This document shows, piece after piece, positions 10,639-17,201 of a DNA stretch of 59,198 nucleotides. Source of the DNA: Thiohalospira halophila DSM 15071 (GTDB taxonomy: Bacteria; Pseudomonadota; Gammaproteobacteria; Thiohalospirales; Thiohalospiraceae); contig NZ_FOMJ01000005.1 of assembly GCF_900112605.1 (NCBI RefSeq), positions 1 to 59,198 of the forward strand, given 5' to 3'. Each line of letters starts with the position of its first letter. The stretch's first letter is position 1. The position numbers were made by a program, and so were the translations under genes. Under the pieces are notes generated by a model, which did no database searches, was not told where the DNA came from, and saw only the letters and a list, made by a program, of their open reading frames with translations.

Positions 10639-10674
10639 GTGACTACGATAGAAAGTCAGTGACTACAACGGAAA
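10639..10674 (+). promoter_or_regulatory. Tandem 16-bp operator repeats before the Phd/PIN pair
   Basis: Two direct repeats, GTGACTACGATAGAAA (10639-10654) and GTGACTACAACGGAAA (10659-10674), differ at three positions. They start exactly 20 bp apart, about two helical turns, and end 4 nt before the antitoxin ATG. Type II antitoxins commonly repress their own promoter through repeated sites, so this is a likely operator. The rest of the 150-bp gap to the WYL gene (10529-10678) shows no gene. Confidence 0.6.
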
Positions 10675-10678
10675 TCCC

Positions 10679-10969
10679 ATGAACGTCTCCGTCCGCGAAC
10701 TCAAGGCCCACCTCTCCGAGTACCTGCGCCGGGCGCAGGCGGGAGAGACCATCGTTATCACTTCCCGAAACCACGTCGTGGGCCGCCTGAGCGCGCCCAC
10801 GGAGGAGGACCATGCGCCGGCGCGGGAGGAGACCGCAGCCCTGGAGCGGCTCCGGGCACAGCCCTGGCTTCAGGAGCCGGCTGCCGCGGGCGCCCTGGGC
10901 GGCGGCCGGCGGCGCATCCCGGCGCGGGAGGGCGAGACGCTCTCCACCGAACTCCTGGAACGCGATTGA
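10679..10969 (+). CDS. Phd/YefM-type antitoxin
   Basis: The 96-residue product begins MNVSVRELKAHLSEYLRRAQ and continues AGETIVITSRNHVVGRL, the complete N-terminal DNA-binding fold of Phd/YefM antitoxins. The C-terminal half is charged and low-complexity (ARE/ERLRAQPW, GGGRRRIPAREGE) and would wrap around the partner toxin. The stop overlaps the toxin start (TTGA), the usual coupled arrangement. It should neutralise the adjacent PIN toxin and autorepress through the 10639-10674 repeats; both roles are inferred from the family. Confidence 0.9.
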   Translation: MNVSVRELKAHLSEYLRRAQAGETIVITSRNHVVGRLSAPTEEDHAPAREETAALERLRAQPWLQEPAAAGALGGGRRRIPAREGETLSTELLERD

Positions 10970-11400
10970 TCCTCTACGGCGATACATCGGCCCTGCTCAA
11001 GCTCTATATCGATGAACCCGACTCGGCGTTCGTCGAAGAGGCCATGGGAGAGGCCTCGGCCGTGGCCACCCACGTCATCGCCTATCCGGAACTCCGCGCA
11101 GCGCTGGCCAGGGCGGCGCGCATGGGCCGGGTCGGTCCCGAGCATCTTCGGGAGCTGGTCGCCACCGTGGACCAGGACTGGCAGCGACTGCACACCATCC
11201 AGCCGGACCCGACCCTGATCCATCGCGCCGGGCACCTGGCGGGAACCCTCTCCCTTCGAGGCTACGATAGCGTCCACCTCGCCGCCGCCGAGGCGGTGTC
11301 CGCGCAGATCGCCCCTGCTCCCTTCCGCTTCGCCGTCTTCGACCAGGGCCTGCGCGCGGCGGCGCGCGAACTCGAACTGGCAATCCTCGGGGAGCACTGA
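10966..11400 (+). CDS. PIN-domain ribonuclease toxin (VapC-like)
   Basis: 144-residue PIN domain, predicted Mg-dependent endoribonuclease. The acidic cluster is in place: D6 (LYGDTSALLKLY), a central Glu (AYPELRAAL), and Asp residues in GYDSVHLAAAE and AVFDQGL. The start is TTG 10966, sharing bases with the antitoxin TGA, so translation is probably coupled. Phd-type antitoxins with PIN toxins are a known VapBC variant. The RNA target cannot be told from sequence. Confidence 0.9.
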   Translation: MILYGDTSALLKLYIDEPDSAFVEEAMGEASAVATHVIAYPELRAALARAARMGRVGPEHLRELVATVDQDWQRLHTIQPDPTLIHRAGHLAGTLSLRGYDSVHLAAAEAVSAQIAPAPFRFAVFDQGLRAAARELELAILGEH

Positions 11401-11460
11401 CCCCTCCCGGCCCGGGTTCCGGGCCTCCACGGCCAGCTGGGCACTCTCGGTGAGAACGAG
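11401..11460 (+). repeat. Direct repeat, copy 1 (60 bp)
   Basis: This segment follows directly after the PIN toxin stop and is about 80% identical to 12184-12245. Both begin CCCCTCCCGG, share GGGTTCCGG, and end TCGGTGAGAACGAG. The two copies bracket the RHH/MazF pair. Copy 2 runs into the ribosome-binding site of ahcY, whereas copy 1 leads to no gene for another 95 nt, so copy 1 looks like the duplicated remnant. Confidence 0.75.
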
Positions 11461-11514
11461 TCGGCCACCAGGGGCCCGCGGGGAGGCGCGCGGCCCGCGC
11501 GCCGTAATCCTGAA

Positions 11515-11535
11515 TGTATTACACTCTGGAATACA
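11515..11535 (+). promoter_or_regulatory. Inverted repeat before the RHH/MazF pair
   Basis: TGTATT (11515-11520) and AATACA (11530-11535) form a perfect 6-bp inverted repeat spaced by 9 nt, in an AT-rich patch 20 nt before the antitoxin start. Ribbon-helix-helix antitoxins bind such palindromes to repress their own operon. A GAGGTAAAG Shine-Dalgarno follows at 11542-11550. Confidence 0.55.
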
Positions 11536-11554
11536 TCCTGTGAGGTAAAGGGGC

Positions 11555-11851
11555 ATGGGCACTCTCAACGTCCGTCTACCGGAAGAACTGGAACGCCGGC
11601 TCGAGGAAGAGGCCCGGCAGGCCGGGCTGCCCCGCTCGGAGCTGGCCCGGGAGGCTATCGGCGATCTGCTGGAACGCCGGGAGCGTGCCCGTCGGGACCA
11701 GCGCCTGGCGGAGGCGGCACGAATCATCGCCGAGGACCCCGCGATGTACCGGGAATCGCGGGAGATGGCCCGGGACTTCCTGCCGCTGGAGAACGAGGCC
11801 GGTGATACCGACGGGACCACCGATGGCGACGGGGAGGTCTGGTGGCGATAG
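11555..11851 (+). CDS. Ribbon-helix-helix antitoxin
   Basis: 98-residue protein whose first 45 residues (MGTLNVRLPEELERRLEEEA, then RSELAREAIGDLL) are a CopG-type ribbon-helix-helix DNA-binding motif. The remainder is a charged tail ending in an acidic stretch and VWWR, suited to binding a toxin. It sits immediately before a MazF/PemK-type toxin, and the arrangement is that of a MazEF-like module with an RHH antitoxin. DNA target and toxin pairing are inferred. Confidence 0.85.
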   Translation: MGTLNVRLPEELERRLEEEARQAGLPRSELAREAIGDLLERRERARRDQRLAEAARIIAEDPAMYRESREMARDFLPLENEAGDTDGTTDGDGEVWWR

Positions 11852-11853
11852 CC

Positions 11854-12177
11854 ATGCGCCGCGGCGAGATCTGGCGGGAAATAGGCAAGACCCGGCCGGT
11901 CGTGGTGCTCCAGGCCGACGCCCTGACCCGGGCCGACCTGCCCACCGTGGTTGCGGCCCCGCTGAGCACGCAGTTCCGGCAGGGAGCCGAGCCGCTGCGG
12001 ATCGCGATCCCCGCCCGCGGGCGGCTGCTTGCGGACTCCTGGGTCTGCGTCGAGCAGCTCCGCGCCCTGGACGCCACCCGGTTCGGCGAGGGGCCGCTGG
12101 CCGAACTCACGCCGCAGGAGCTTCAGGCCCTTGAGCAGACCCTGGTCGACATCCTCGGCATCGGGGCAATGGACTGA
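11854..12177 (+). CDS. MazF/PemK-type endoribonuclease toxin
   Basis: The product begins MRRGEIWREIGKTRPVVVLQ, the MazF/PemK opening (RGEIW, then PVVV.Q), followed by VVAAPLSTQ and a C-terminal LEQTLVDILG helix. It is 107 residues, the size of MazF. I chose ATG 11854 for the MRRGEIW start; GTG 11842 would overlap the antitoxin stop and add four residues. MazF-type toxins cut mRNA at short specific sequences, but this one's specificity is not predictable. It is flanked by the direct repeats at 11401 and 12184. Confidence 0.9.
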   Translation: MRRGEIWREIGKTRPVVVLQADALTRADLPTVVAAPLSTQFRQGAEPLRIAIPARGRLLADSWVCVEQLRALDATRFGEGPLAELTPQELQALEQTLVDILGIGAMD

Positions 12178-12183
12178 ACCGAC

Positions 12184-12245
12184 CCCCTCCCGGTTTGGGT
12201 TCCGGCCCCGCCCACGGCAAACTGTGCGCTTTCGGTGAGAACGAG
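12184..12245 (+). repeat. Direct repeat, copy 2 (62 bp)
   Basis: Partner of 11401-11460, about 49 of 60 aligned bases identical with one 2-nt gap. It begins 7 nt after the MazF stop, and its last bases (GAGAACGAG) run into the AGGAGGC ribosome-binding site of ahcY, so it also serves as the ahcY leader. No SAH-riboswitch core is visible in it. Confidence 0.75.
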
Positions 12246-12255
12246 GAGGCAGTCC

Positions 12256-13509
12256 ATGTCCGCGGATATCGAGCTGGGTCGTCAGAAGCTGGCGTGGGCG
12301 CGGGAGCACATGCCGGTCCACGCCGCCCTGCGCCAGCGCTGGGCGAGTACATGGCCCCTGGCCGGGATCACGGTGGGGGTCTGCTCCCACATCGAGGCCA
12401 AGACCGGGGTCTTCGTGGAGACGCTGGCCGCCGCCGGGGCGGAGGTGGTCTTCACCGGCTCCGAGCCCGGCTCTAGCCAGGATGACGTGGTCGCCGCCCT
12501 CAACGAGCAGGACGGGATCGTCGGCTACGCCCGGCGCGGGATCAGCGATGCCGAGCTGGACGAACTCCACAACCGGGCGCTGACCCACCGCCCCCGCTTC
12601 ATCCTCGACGACGCCGCCGAGCTCACCGCCCGCATGGTCCACCAGCACCCGGAGCTGCTGGAGGGCTTCATCGGCATGTGCGAGCAGACCACCACCGGGA
12701 TCCAGCGCATCCAGGCCATGGCGCGGGAGGGGGCCATCCGCTTCCCCGCCTACGCGGTGAACAACACCCCCATGAAACACGAGTTCGACAACATCCACGG
12801 CACCGGGGAGTCGTCGCTCACCAACCTCCTGCAGACCACCAACCTGCTGCTGGCCGGCAAGCGGGTGGTCATCGCCGGCTACGGCGACTGCGGCCTGGGG
12901 CTGGCCACCAAGGCGCGCAGCCTGGGCGCCCGGGTGATGGTCACCGAGATCGAGCCGCGCCAGGCGCTGCGCGCCCACATGGCCGGCTTCGAGGTGGGGC
13001 CCATGGCGGAGGCGGCGGCCTGGGGCGAGATCTTCATCACCGCCACCGGCAACCGCGAGGTGATCCGGGGCGAGCACTTCGACGTCATGCGCGACGGGGC
13101 GCTCATGGCCAACGCCGGCCACTTCAACGTGGAGATCGACGCCGAGGCCCTGGCCGGGCGGGCCGAAGAGGTCACCGAGGCGCGCCCGGGCATCGCCGAG
13201 TACCGCACCGCCGACGGCCGGCGGCTGCACCTGGTGGCCGAGGGGCGGCTGGTGAACCTGGCCACCCCCACCGCCATGGGCCACCCGGCGGAGGTGATGG
13301 ACACCACCTTCGCCATGCAGGCGGTGGCCGCCTGCCACCTGGTGGCCCACGCCGAGGGGCTGAGCCCCGGCGTCCACGCCGTCCCCGACGAGGTGGACCG
13401 GGACGTGGCCGAGACCCGGCTGACCACCCTGGGCATCGGCATCGACGAGCTCACCGAGAGCCAGCGCCGCTTCCTGGAGTCCTGGCGCATCGAGGACATC
13501 AAGGGCTGA
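12256..13509 (+). CDS. ahcY: S-adenosylhomocysteinase, short form
   Basis: Reversibly hydrolyses S-adenosylhomocysteine to adenosine and homocysteine, using bound NAD, in the cytoplasmic methyl cycle. The 417-residue product shows SHIEAKTGVFVETL (substrate His), CEQTTTGIQR, NNTPMKHEFDN (catalytic Lys and Asp), the Rossmann motif GYGDCGLG, TEIEPRQALRAHM and ANAGHFNVEID. It lacks the C-terminal PDHYRY-type tail of the common bacterial enzyme and has unusual residues in several motifs, so it resembles the shorter archaeal-type form; a diverged paralogue is possible. GAGGAGG lies 7 nt before the ATG. Its 3' end overlaps the convergent glycosyltransferase gene by 11 bp. Confidence 0.88.
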   Translation: MSADIELGRQKLAWAREHMPVHAALRQRWASTWPLAGITVGVCSHIEAKTGVFVETLAAAGAEVVFTGSEPGSSQDDVVAALNEQDGIVGYARRGISDAELDELHNRALTHRPRFILDDAAELTARMVHQHPELLEGFIGMCEQTTTGIQRIQAMAREGAIRFPAYAVNNTPMKHEFDNIHGTGESSLTNLLQTTNLLLAGKRVVIAGYGDCGLGLATKARSLGARVMVTEIEPRQALRAHMAGFEVGPMAEAAAWGEIFITATGNREVIRGEHFDVMRDGALMANAGHFNVEIDAEALAGRAEEVTEARPGIAEYRTADGRRLHLVAEGRLVNLATPTAMGHPAEVMDTTFAMQAVAACHLVAHAEGLSPGVHAVPDEVDRDVAETRLTTLGIGIDELTESQRRFLESWRIEDIKG

Positions 13510-14590
13510 ATCGGAGGCTGATGCCCGCGCGCACTCCATCGCCCACGAGGGCCGCCAGCCGCTCGGCGGCGGCCTCCACCGTCACCGCCTCCATGGCCCG
13601 GGGATCCTCCACCCGGGTGCCCCAGCGCAGCTGCTCCGGCTCTTCACCCAGATACCGCCGCGCCGCCTCGGGGTAGCCATCCACGGTGTGCTCCAGGCTG
13701 AGGTAGGGGCCGGTGCGCCGGGGATTGCTCACCGCGTACAACCCGATGACCGGGAGGCGGGCACAGGCGGCCACGTGGGCGGGGCCGGAGTCGGGGCTCA
13801 CCAGCGCCGTGGCCCGCTCCATGTGGGCCACCAGCCCCTTGAGGGTGAGCTTGCCCACCCGGTCCACCGGCTCGGCCACCCGGGTGCCGGCGCAGATGGC
13901 ATCGGCCAGCTCACGCTCCAGGGTCGAGGGCCCGCCGGTGAGCAGGACCCGCAAGCCGTGGCGCTCGGTGGCGATGTCGGCGAGTTCGCAGTAGCACGCC
14001 ACCGGCCAGTTGCGCAGCGGGTTGCTGGCGCCGGGGCTGATGATGAGCGTCGGCGCGTGGCCCGGAAGGGTCTCGGCGGCAGCGGTGCGCTCGGCCGCCG
14101 GCACCGGAACGCGCCAGTCCAGCACCCGCTCCCGGATCCCCAGGGCCTCCAGGAAGCCGAACTGGCCGTCCAGGACGTGCTGGCGGTCCACGAAGGGGAT
14201 CCGGCGATTGATGAAGAGGCCGTGGAGGTCCCGGGCGCGGGTGCGGTCCCACCCCAGCCGGACCGGGGCGCGGACGCCCAGGCTGGCCAGGTGGGCGCGG
14301 AAGGAGGTCTGCAGCTGCAGCAGCAGGTCGAAGCGCCGCCCGCGCAGGACCCGGCCCAGCGCCCGGTAGCCGGCGAGGCCCGCGCCCTTGTCCAGGGTCA
14401 CCAGCTCCACCCCCTCCAGGCCCTCCACCAGCTCCGCCTCGCGCCGACCGATGACCCACGTGATCGCCGCCTCCGGCCAGGTGCTGCGCAGGGTGTGGAC
14501 CAGCGGGAGGATGTGGGTGACATCCCCCAGCGCCGAGAGCCGGACCAGGGCGATCCGCTGCGGCGCCTCAACCAGCCCCGACGGCGACAC
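13499..14590 (-). CDS. Glycosyltransferase family 9 (heptosyltransferase-like)
   Basis: 363 residues from GTG 14590, chosen because the family N-terminus (RIALVRLSALGDVTHILPLVHTL) starts 11 residues later; an in-frame ATG at 14761 adds residues unlike the family. The C-terminal donor-binding half has LIISPGASNPLRNWP, LLTGGPSTLERELA and SPDSGPAHVAA, all typical of ADP-heptose:LPS heptosyltransferases. It probably builds LPS core or a related surface glycan at the inner membrane. The start overlaps the upstream capsule-type gene by 23 nt. Acceptor and donor cannot be assigned. Confidence 0.87.
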   Translation of the reverse strand: MSPSGLVEAPQRIALVRLSALGDVTHILPLVHTLRSTWPEAAITWVIGRREAELVEGLEGVELVTLDKGAGLAGYRALGRVLRGRRFDLLLQLQTSFRAHLASLGVRAPVRLGWDRTRARDLHGLFINRRIPFVDRQHVLDGQFGFLEALGIRERVLDWRVPVPAAERTAAAETLPGHAPTLIISPGASNPLRNWPVACYCELADIATERHGLRVLLTGGPSTLERELADAICAGTRVAEPVDRVGKLTLKGLVAHMERATALVSPDSGPAHVAACARLPVIGLYAVSNPRRTGPYLSLEHTVDGYPEAARRYLGEEPEQLRWGTRVEDPRAMEAVTVEAAAERLAALVGDGVRAGISLRFSP

Positions 14591-15737
14591 GGGCAGCACC
14601 CTCGTCCGGGGCCGGCGCGATGAGGTCGCCGGCGGCCAGCCGCCGGGCGACGGCGGCGAAGTGGTCCGGCCCCGGCTCGCGGTGGGATCCGGGGATGCAG
14701 TAGTCCCGGGCCAGCCAGCCCAGGAAGGGGCGGCGTAGATCATCGGCCGGCGGCCGGCCATCGGCCACGGCGCGCAGCCACGCCGTGATCCCGCCCGGCT
14801 CCCGGACCTGCTCCGCCACGCCGGGAATGGCGTAGAGGGCCTCGCCCAGGGCCAGGACCGGCTTCTCCAGCAGCAGCGCCTCCAGCCCCACGGAGGAGTT
14901 GATGGTGACCACCCCCTCGGCGCCGCGGATGAGCTCCTCGGTGGTATTGCCGTTGGCGAAGTGAACCCCCGGCAGGTCGTCGGCCTTGTCCAGCAGGTCC
15001 GGGTAGCGCTCCCGGCAGGTGGGGTGCAGCTTGAAGACCAATTCCACCCCGCGCGGGGCCAGGGCGGCCTGCCACGCCTTCACCATCACCCGGAAGAGGT
15101 GGCGCATGTTCCGGATCCAGGGGGAATAGAGGAGGATCTGGCTGTCCAGCCGCACCTGGAAGGGGACGAAGATGTAGGACTCCGGCAGCGGCACCCGGGG
15201 GTGCTCCACCCGGCCGGGTCGCTGCTCCAGATGGGCGGGGAGGTCCACGTCGGCGTCCAGGCCGCGATAGAAGGCCGGATCCCGCGGGACGGAGCTGTCG
15301 GCATTCACGCCCCGGGGATCGCAGGTGGTGGTCCGCGGCAGCAGCCCGGTCTCGAAGACGTGGCAGGGCAGGCCGGCATCCTCCGCCGCCGCCCGCGCCG
15401 CGCGGACGTCCATCGCCTGGCCGCCCCAGACGGCCACGCCGCTGGCGCCGGTCATCCGGATGAGGCGGCGGGCGTGGGCGTAGTGGGCGGCCGCCACGCC
15501 GGGGTAGACGGCGCGGAACAGGCGCTGGCGCCAGGGCGGGATGTGCGGGCGGGCCGCCTTGCGCCGCAGGCTGTAGTCGGCGATGGCGCGGCGCCCCTCG
15601 GCATCCCGCGGGCAGGGGCCGGGGAAGACCGCCAGCGGGTGCGCCTCCAGCCTGGGCGAGTCCACGTTGGCGGCCAGGGTGCGGAAATAGCGCCGCGCCT
15701 TGGGGGTGTTGTAGAGCAGGAGAACGGGTCCGGACAT
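14568..15737 (-). CDS. Capsule polysaccharide biosynthesis-type protein
   Basis: 389 residues from ATG 15737 (MSGPVLLLYN). The C-terminal half shows the Capsule_synth/KpsS-like pattern: YIFVPFQVRLDSQILLYSPW, VFKLHPTCRERY, and GVVTINSSVGLEALLLEKPV. The KpsC/KpsS families use CMP-Kdo to build the linker of exported capsules, but this protein may act on another surface glycan. It forms a two-gene unit with the downstream GT9 gene (overlapping) and is divergent from csoS1D. I see no signal peptide, so it probably acts at the cytoplasmic face of the membrane. Confidence 0.8.
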   Translation of the reverse strand: MSGPVLLLYNTPKARRYFRTLAANVDSPRLEAHPLAVFPGPCPRDAEGRRAIADYSLRRKAARPHIPPWRQRLFRAVYPGVAAAHYAHARRLIRMTGASGVAVWGGQAMDVRAARAAAEDAGLPCHVFETGLLPRTTTCDPRGVNADSSVPRDPAFYRGLDADVDLPAHLEQRPGRVEHPRVPLPESYIFVPFQVRLDSQILLYSPWIRNMRHLFRVMVKAWQAALAPRGVELVFKLHPTCRERYPDLLDKADDLPGVHFANGNTTEELIRGAEGVVTINSSVGLEALLLEKPVLALGEALYAIPGVAEQVREPGGITAWLRAVADGRPPADDLRRPFLGWLARDYCIPGSHREPGPDHFAAVARRLAAGDLIAPAPDEGAARVAVGAG

Positions 15738-15800
15738 GGTGGGAGCATCCCACAGGGAGATGACAGGACCATGACCCGGTACAGACATCCCCCCTCCCAC

Positions 15801-15821
15801 CCATAGATTCTCCTCTATGGA
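15801..15821. promoter_or_regulatory. Perfect palindrome between the capsule gene and csoS1D
   Basis: CCATAGA (15801-15807) and TCTATGG (15814-15820) are a perfect 7-bp inverted repeat with a 6-nt spacer, in the 139-bp gap between divergent genes. The 10-mer CCTCTATGGA (15812-15821) recurs as its complement at 31727-31736 in the cbbL promoter region. It could be an operator shared with the RuBisCO operon; alternatively it is a chance hairpin. Confidence 0.5.
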
Positions 15822-15876
15822 GAACCCGGGGCAATCCCGATTTCCGCCGGGGAGCCGGGAGGCCTAAACTGCCGGC

Positions 15877-16521
15877 ATGGACCCGACCCGCGCCACGACC
15901 CGCATCCAGCTGCGGACCTATGTCTACATGGACTCGCTCCAGCCGCAGCTGGCGCAGTATCTGGCCACGGTCTCCCAGGGCTTTCTGCCCGTCCCGGGGG
16001 ACTCCTGCCTGTGGGTGGAGATCTCTCCCGGCATGGCGGTCCACCGCCTCACCGACGTCGCCCTCAAGGCGACCCGGGTCCATCTCTCCCAGCAGGTGGT
16101 GGAGCGCGAGTACGGCTCCATGGTCATCCACCACCGGGACCAGAGCGACGTGCTGGAGGCGGGCAATTCGGTCCTCGGCCACATGGGGGCGGAGCCCGGC
16201 GACCGCACCCCCTGCCAGATCGCCTGGCAGGAGGTGATCCGCGGCATGACGCCGGACCACACCACCCTCATCAACCGCCAGGACCGCAAGGGCTCCATGA
16301 TCCTCCCGGAGGAGAGCATGTTCATCCTGGAGACGGAGCCTGCGGGCTACATCATCTACGCCGCCAACCAGGCGGAGAAGGCGGCCCGGGTGAAGCTCAT
16401 CGACGTCCGCGCGGTGGGCGCCTTCGGCCGCCTGACCATGTCCGGCAGCGAGGCCGACGTGGACGAGGCGGCCCACGCGGCGATCCGCGCCATCCAGGGC
16501 CTGAACCCATCCAGGGCCTGA
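15877..16521 (+). CDS. csoS1D: CsoS1D tandem-BMC carboxysome shell protein
   Basis: 214 residues made of two bacterial-microcompartment domains (about 10-110 and 115-212). It assembles as a trimer (pseudohexamer) in the alpha-carboxysome shell with a large gated pore. The signature [38 protein letters not shown] and [24 protein letters not shown] strongly resemble CsoS1D. E76 and R77 (VVEREYG) correspond to the Glu/Arg pair that closes the pore. It is shorter than cyanobacterial CsoS1D, lacking most of the N-terminal extension. It lies on the opposite strand from, and beyond, the main cso operon. Its ribosome-binding site is weak (GGGAGG, more distant than usual). Confidence 0.92.
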   Translation: MDPTRATTRIQLRTYVYMDSLQPQLAQYLATVSQGFLPVPGDSCLWVEISPGMAVHRLTDVALKATRVHLSQQVVEREYGSMVIHHRDQSDVLEAGNSVLGHMGAEPGDRTPCQIAWQEVIRGMTPDHTTLINRQDRKGSMILPEESMFILETEPAGYIIYAANQAEKAARVKLIDVRAVGAFGRLTMSGSEADVDEAAHAAIRAIQGLNPSRA

Positions 16522-16537
16522 ACAGGGGGGTGACACC

Positions 16538-17098
16538 ATGCACCGCCAGGACCTGCTCCAGCGCCTGACGAGCCACCGCACCGACTTCCCCGACGAGGCG
16601 ACCTTCACCCGCCGGGCCCGGGACTTCGTGGCCGGCCACGCCGACTGCTTCCACCGCGAACTCATGCCGCGGCACGTCACCGCCTCCACCTGGGTGGTGA
16701 ACCCGGCCCGGGACCACGCCCTCCTCCTCCACCACGGCAAGCACAACCGCTGGTTCCAGCCGGGTGGCCACGCCGATGGCGACCCCGACGTGCTGGCGGT
16801 GGCCCTGCGCGAGGTCCAGGAGGAGACCGGGCTCCACCCCGATGCCATCCGGCTGGTGGACGACTGGGTCTTCGACGTGGACATCCACACCATCCCCGAT
16901 GACCCCCACGCCCCGCCCCACGAGCACATCGATGTACGCTTCCTGGTGGAGGTGGACGATACGCTGCCGGTCCCCGGCAACGAGGAGTCCCACGAGGTCC
17001 GCTGGGTGCCGCTGGAGGCGATCTCGCGCTACAACAATGGCCGCTCCACGTGGCGGATGGTGGAGAAGACCCGGCGGCTGCGCCACCGACCGACCTGA
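16538..17098 (+). CDS. Nudix hydrolase
   Basis: 186 residues. The Nudix box is GGHADGDPDVLAVALREVQE followed by ETGL, keeping REVQEETGL (the metal-binding helix) but with the first Glu of the consensus replaced. WVVNPARDHALLLHHGKHNRWFQPGGH precedes it. Such enzymes cleave nucleoside diphosphates linked to another group; the substrate is unknown. It follows csoS1D by 16 nt, so the two are probably co-transcribed, but a carboxysome role is not established. The bidirectional terminator at 17141-17177 ends the unit. Confidence 0.87.
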   Translation: MHRQDLLQRLTSHRTDFPDEATFTRRARDFVAGHADCFHRELMPRHVTASTWVVNPARDHALLLHHGKHNRWFQPGGHADGDPDVLAVALREVQEETGLHPDAIRLVDDWVFDVDIHTIPDDPHAPPHEHIDVRFLVEVDDTLPVPGNEESHEVRWVPLEAISRYNNGRSTWRMVEKTRRLRHRPT

Positions 17099-17140
17099 CC
17101 GGCCCCGCGCCCGGCCATTCCCCGTGATGGCCCGACGATG

Positions 17141-17177
17141 AAACGGCCCGGCGGGTTCCACCCCCGCCGGGCCGTTT
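17141..17177. terminator. Bidirectional terminator between nudix and sulP
   Basis: AAACGGCCCGGCGGG (17141-17155) and CCCGCCGGGCCGTTT (17163-17177) are perfect 15-bp complementary arms around a 7-nt loop. The outer A/T bases give a short U-run in both directions. It sits between the convergent Nudix and sulP genes. Confidence 0.9.
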
Positions 17178-17201
17178 CCGTTGGACGATCCCCCGGGGGG
17201 A

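Noticed and set aside
12178-12255. Possible SAH riboswitch before ahcY.
   Set aside because: The conserved SAH-riboswitch core is not present; the sequence is explained as the direct-repeat copy plus the ribosome-binding site.
10870-13539. An 889-codon minus-strand frame opposite ahcY and the toxin-antitoxin genes.
   Set aside because: It is a GC-rich antisense shadow of several well-supported plus-strand genes, with no family match and low-complexity composition.
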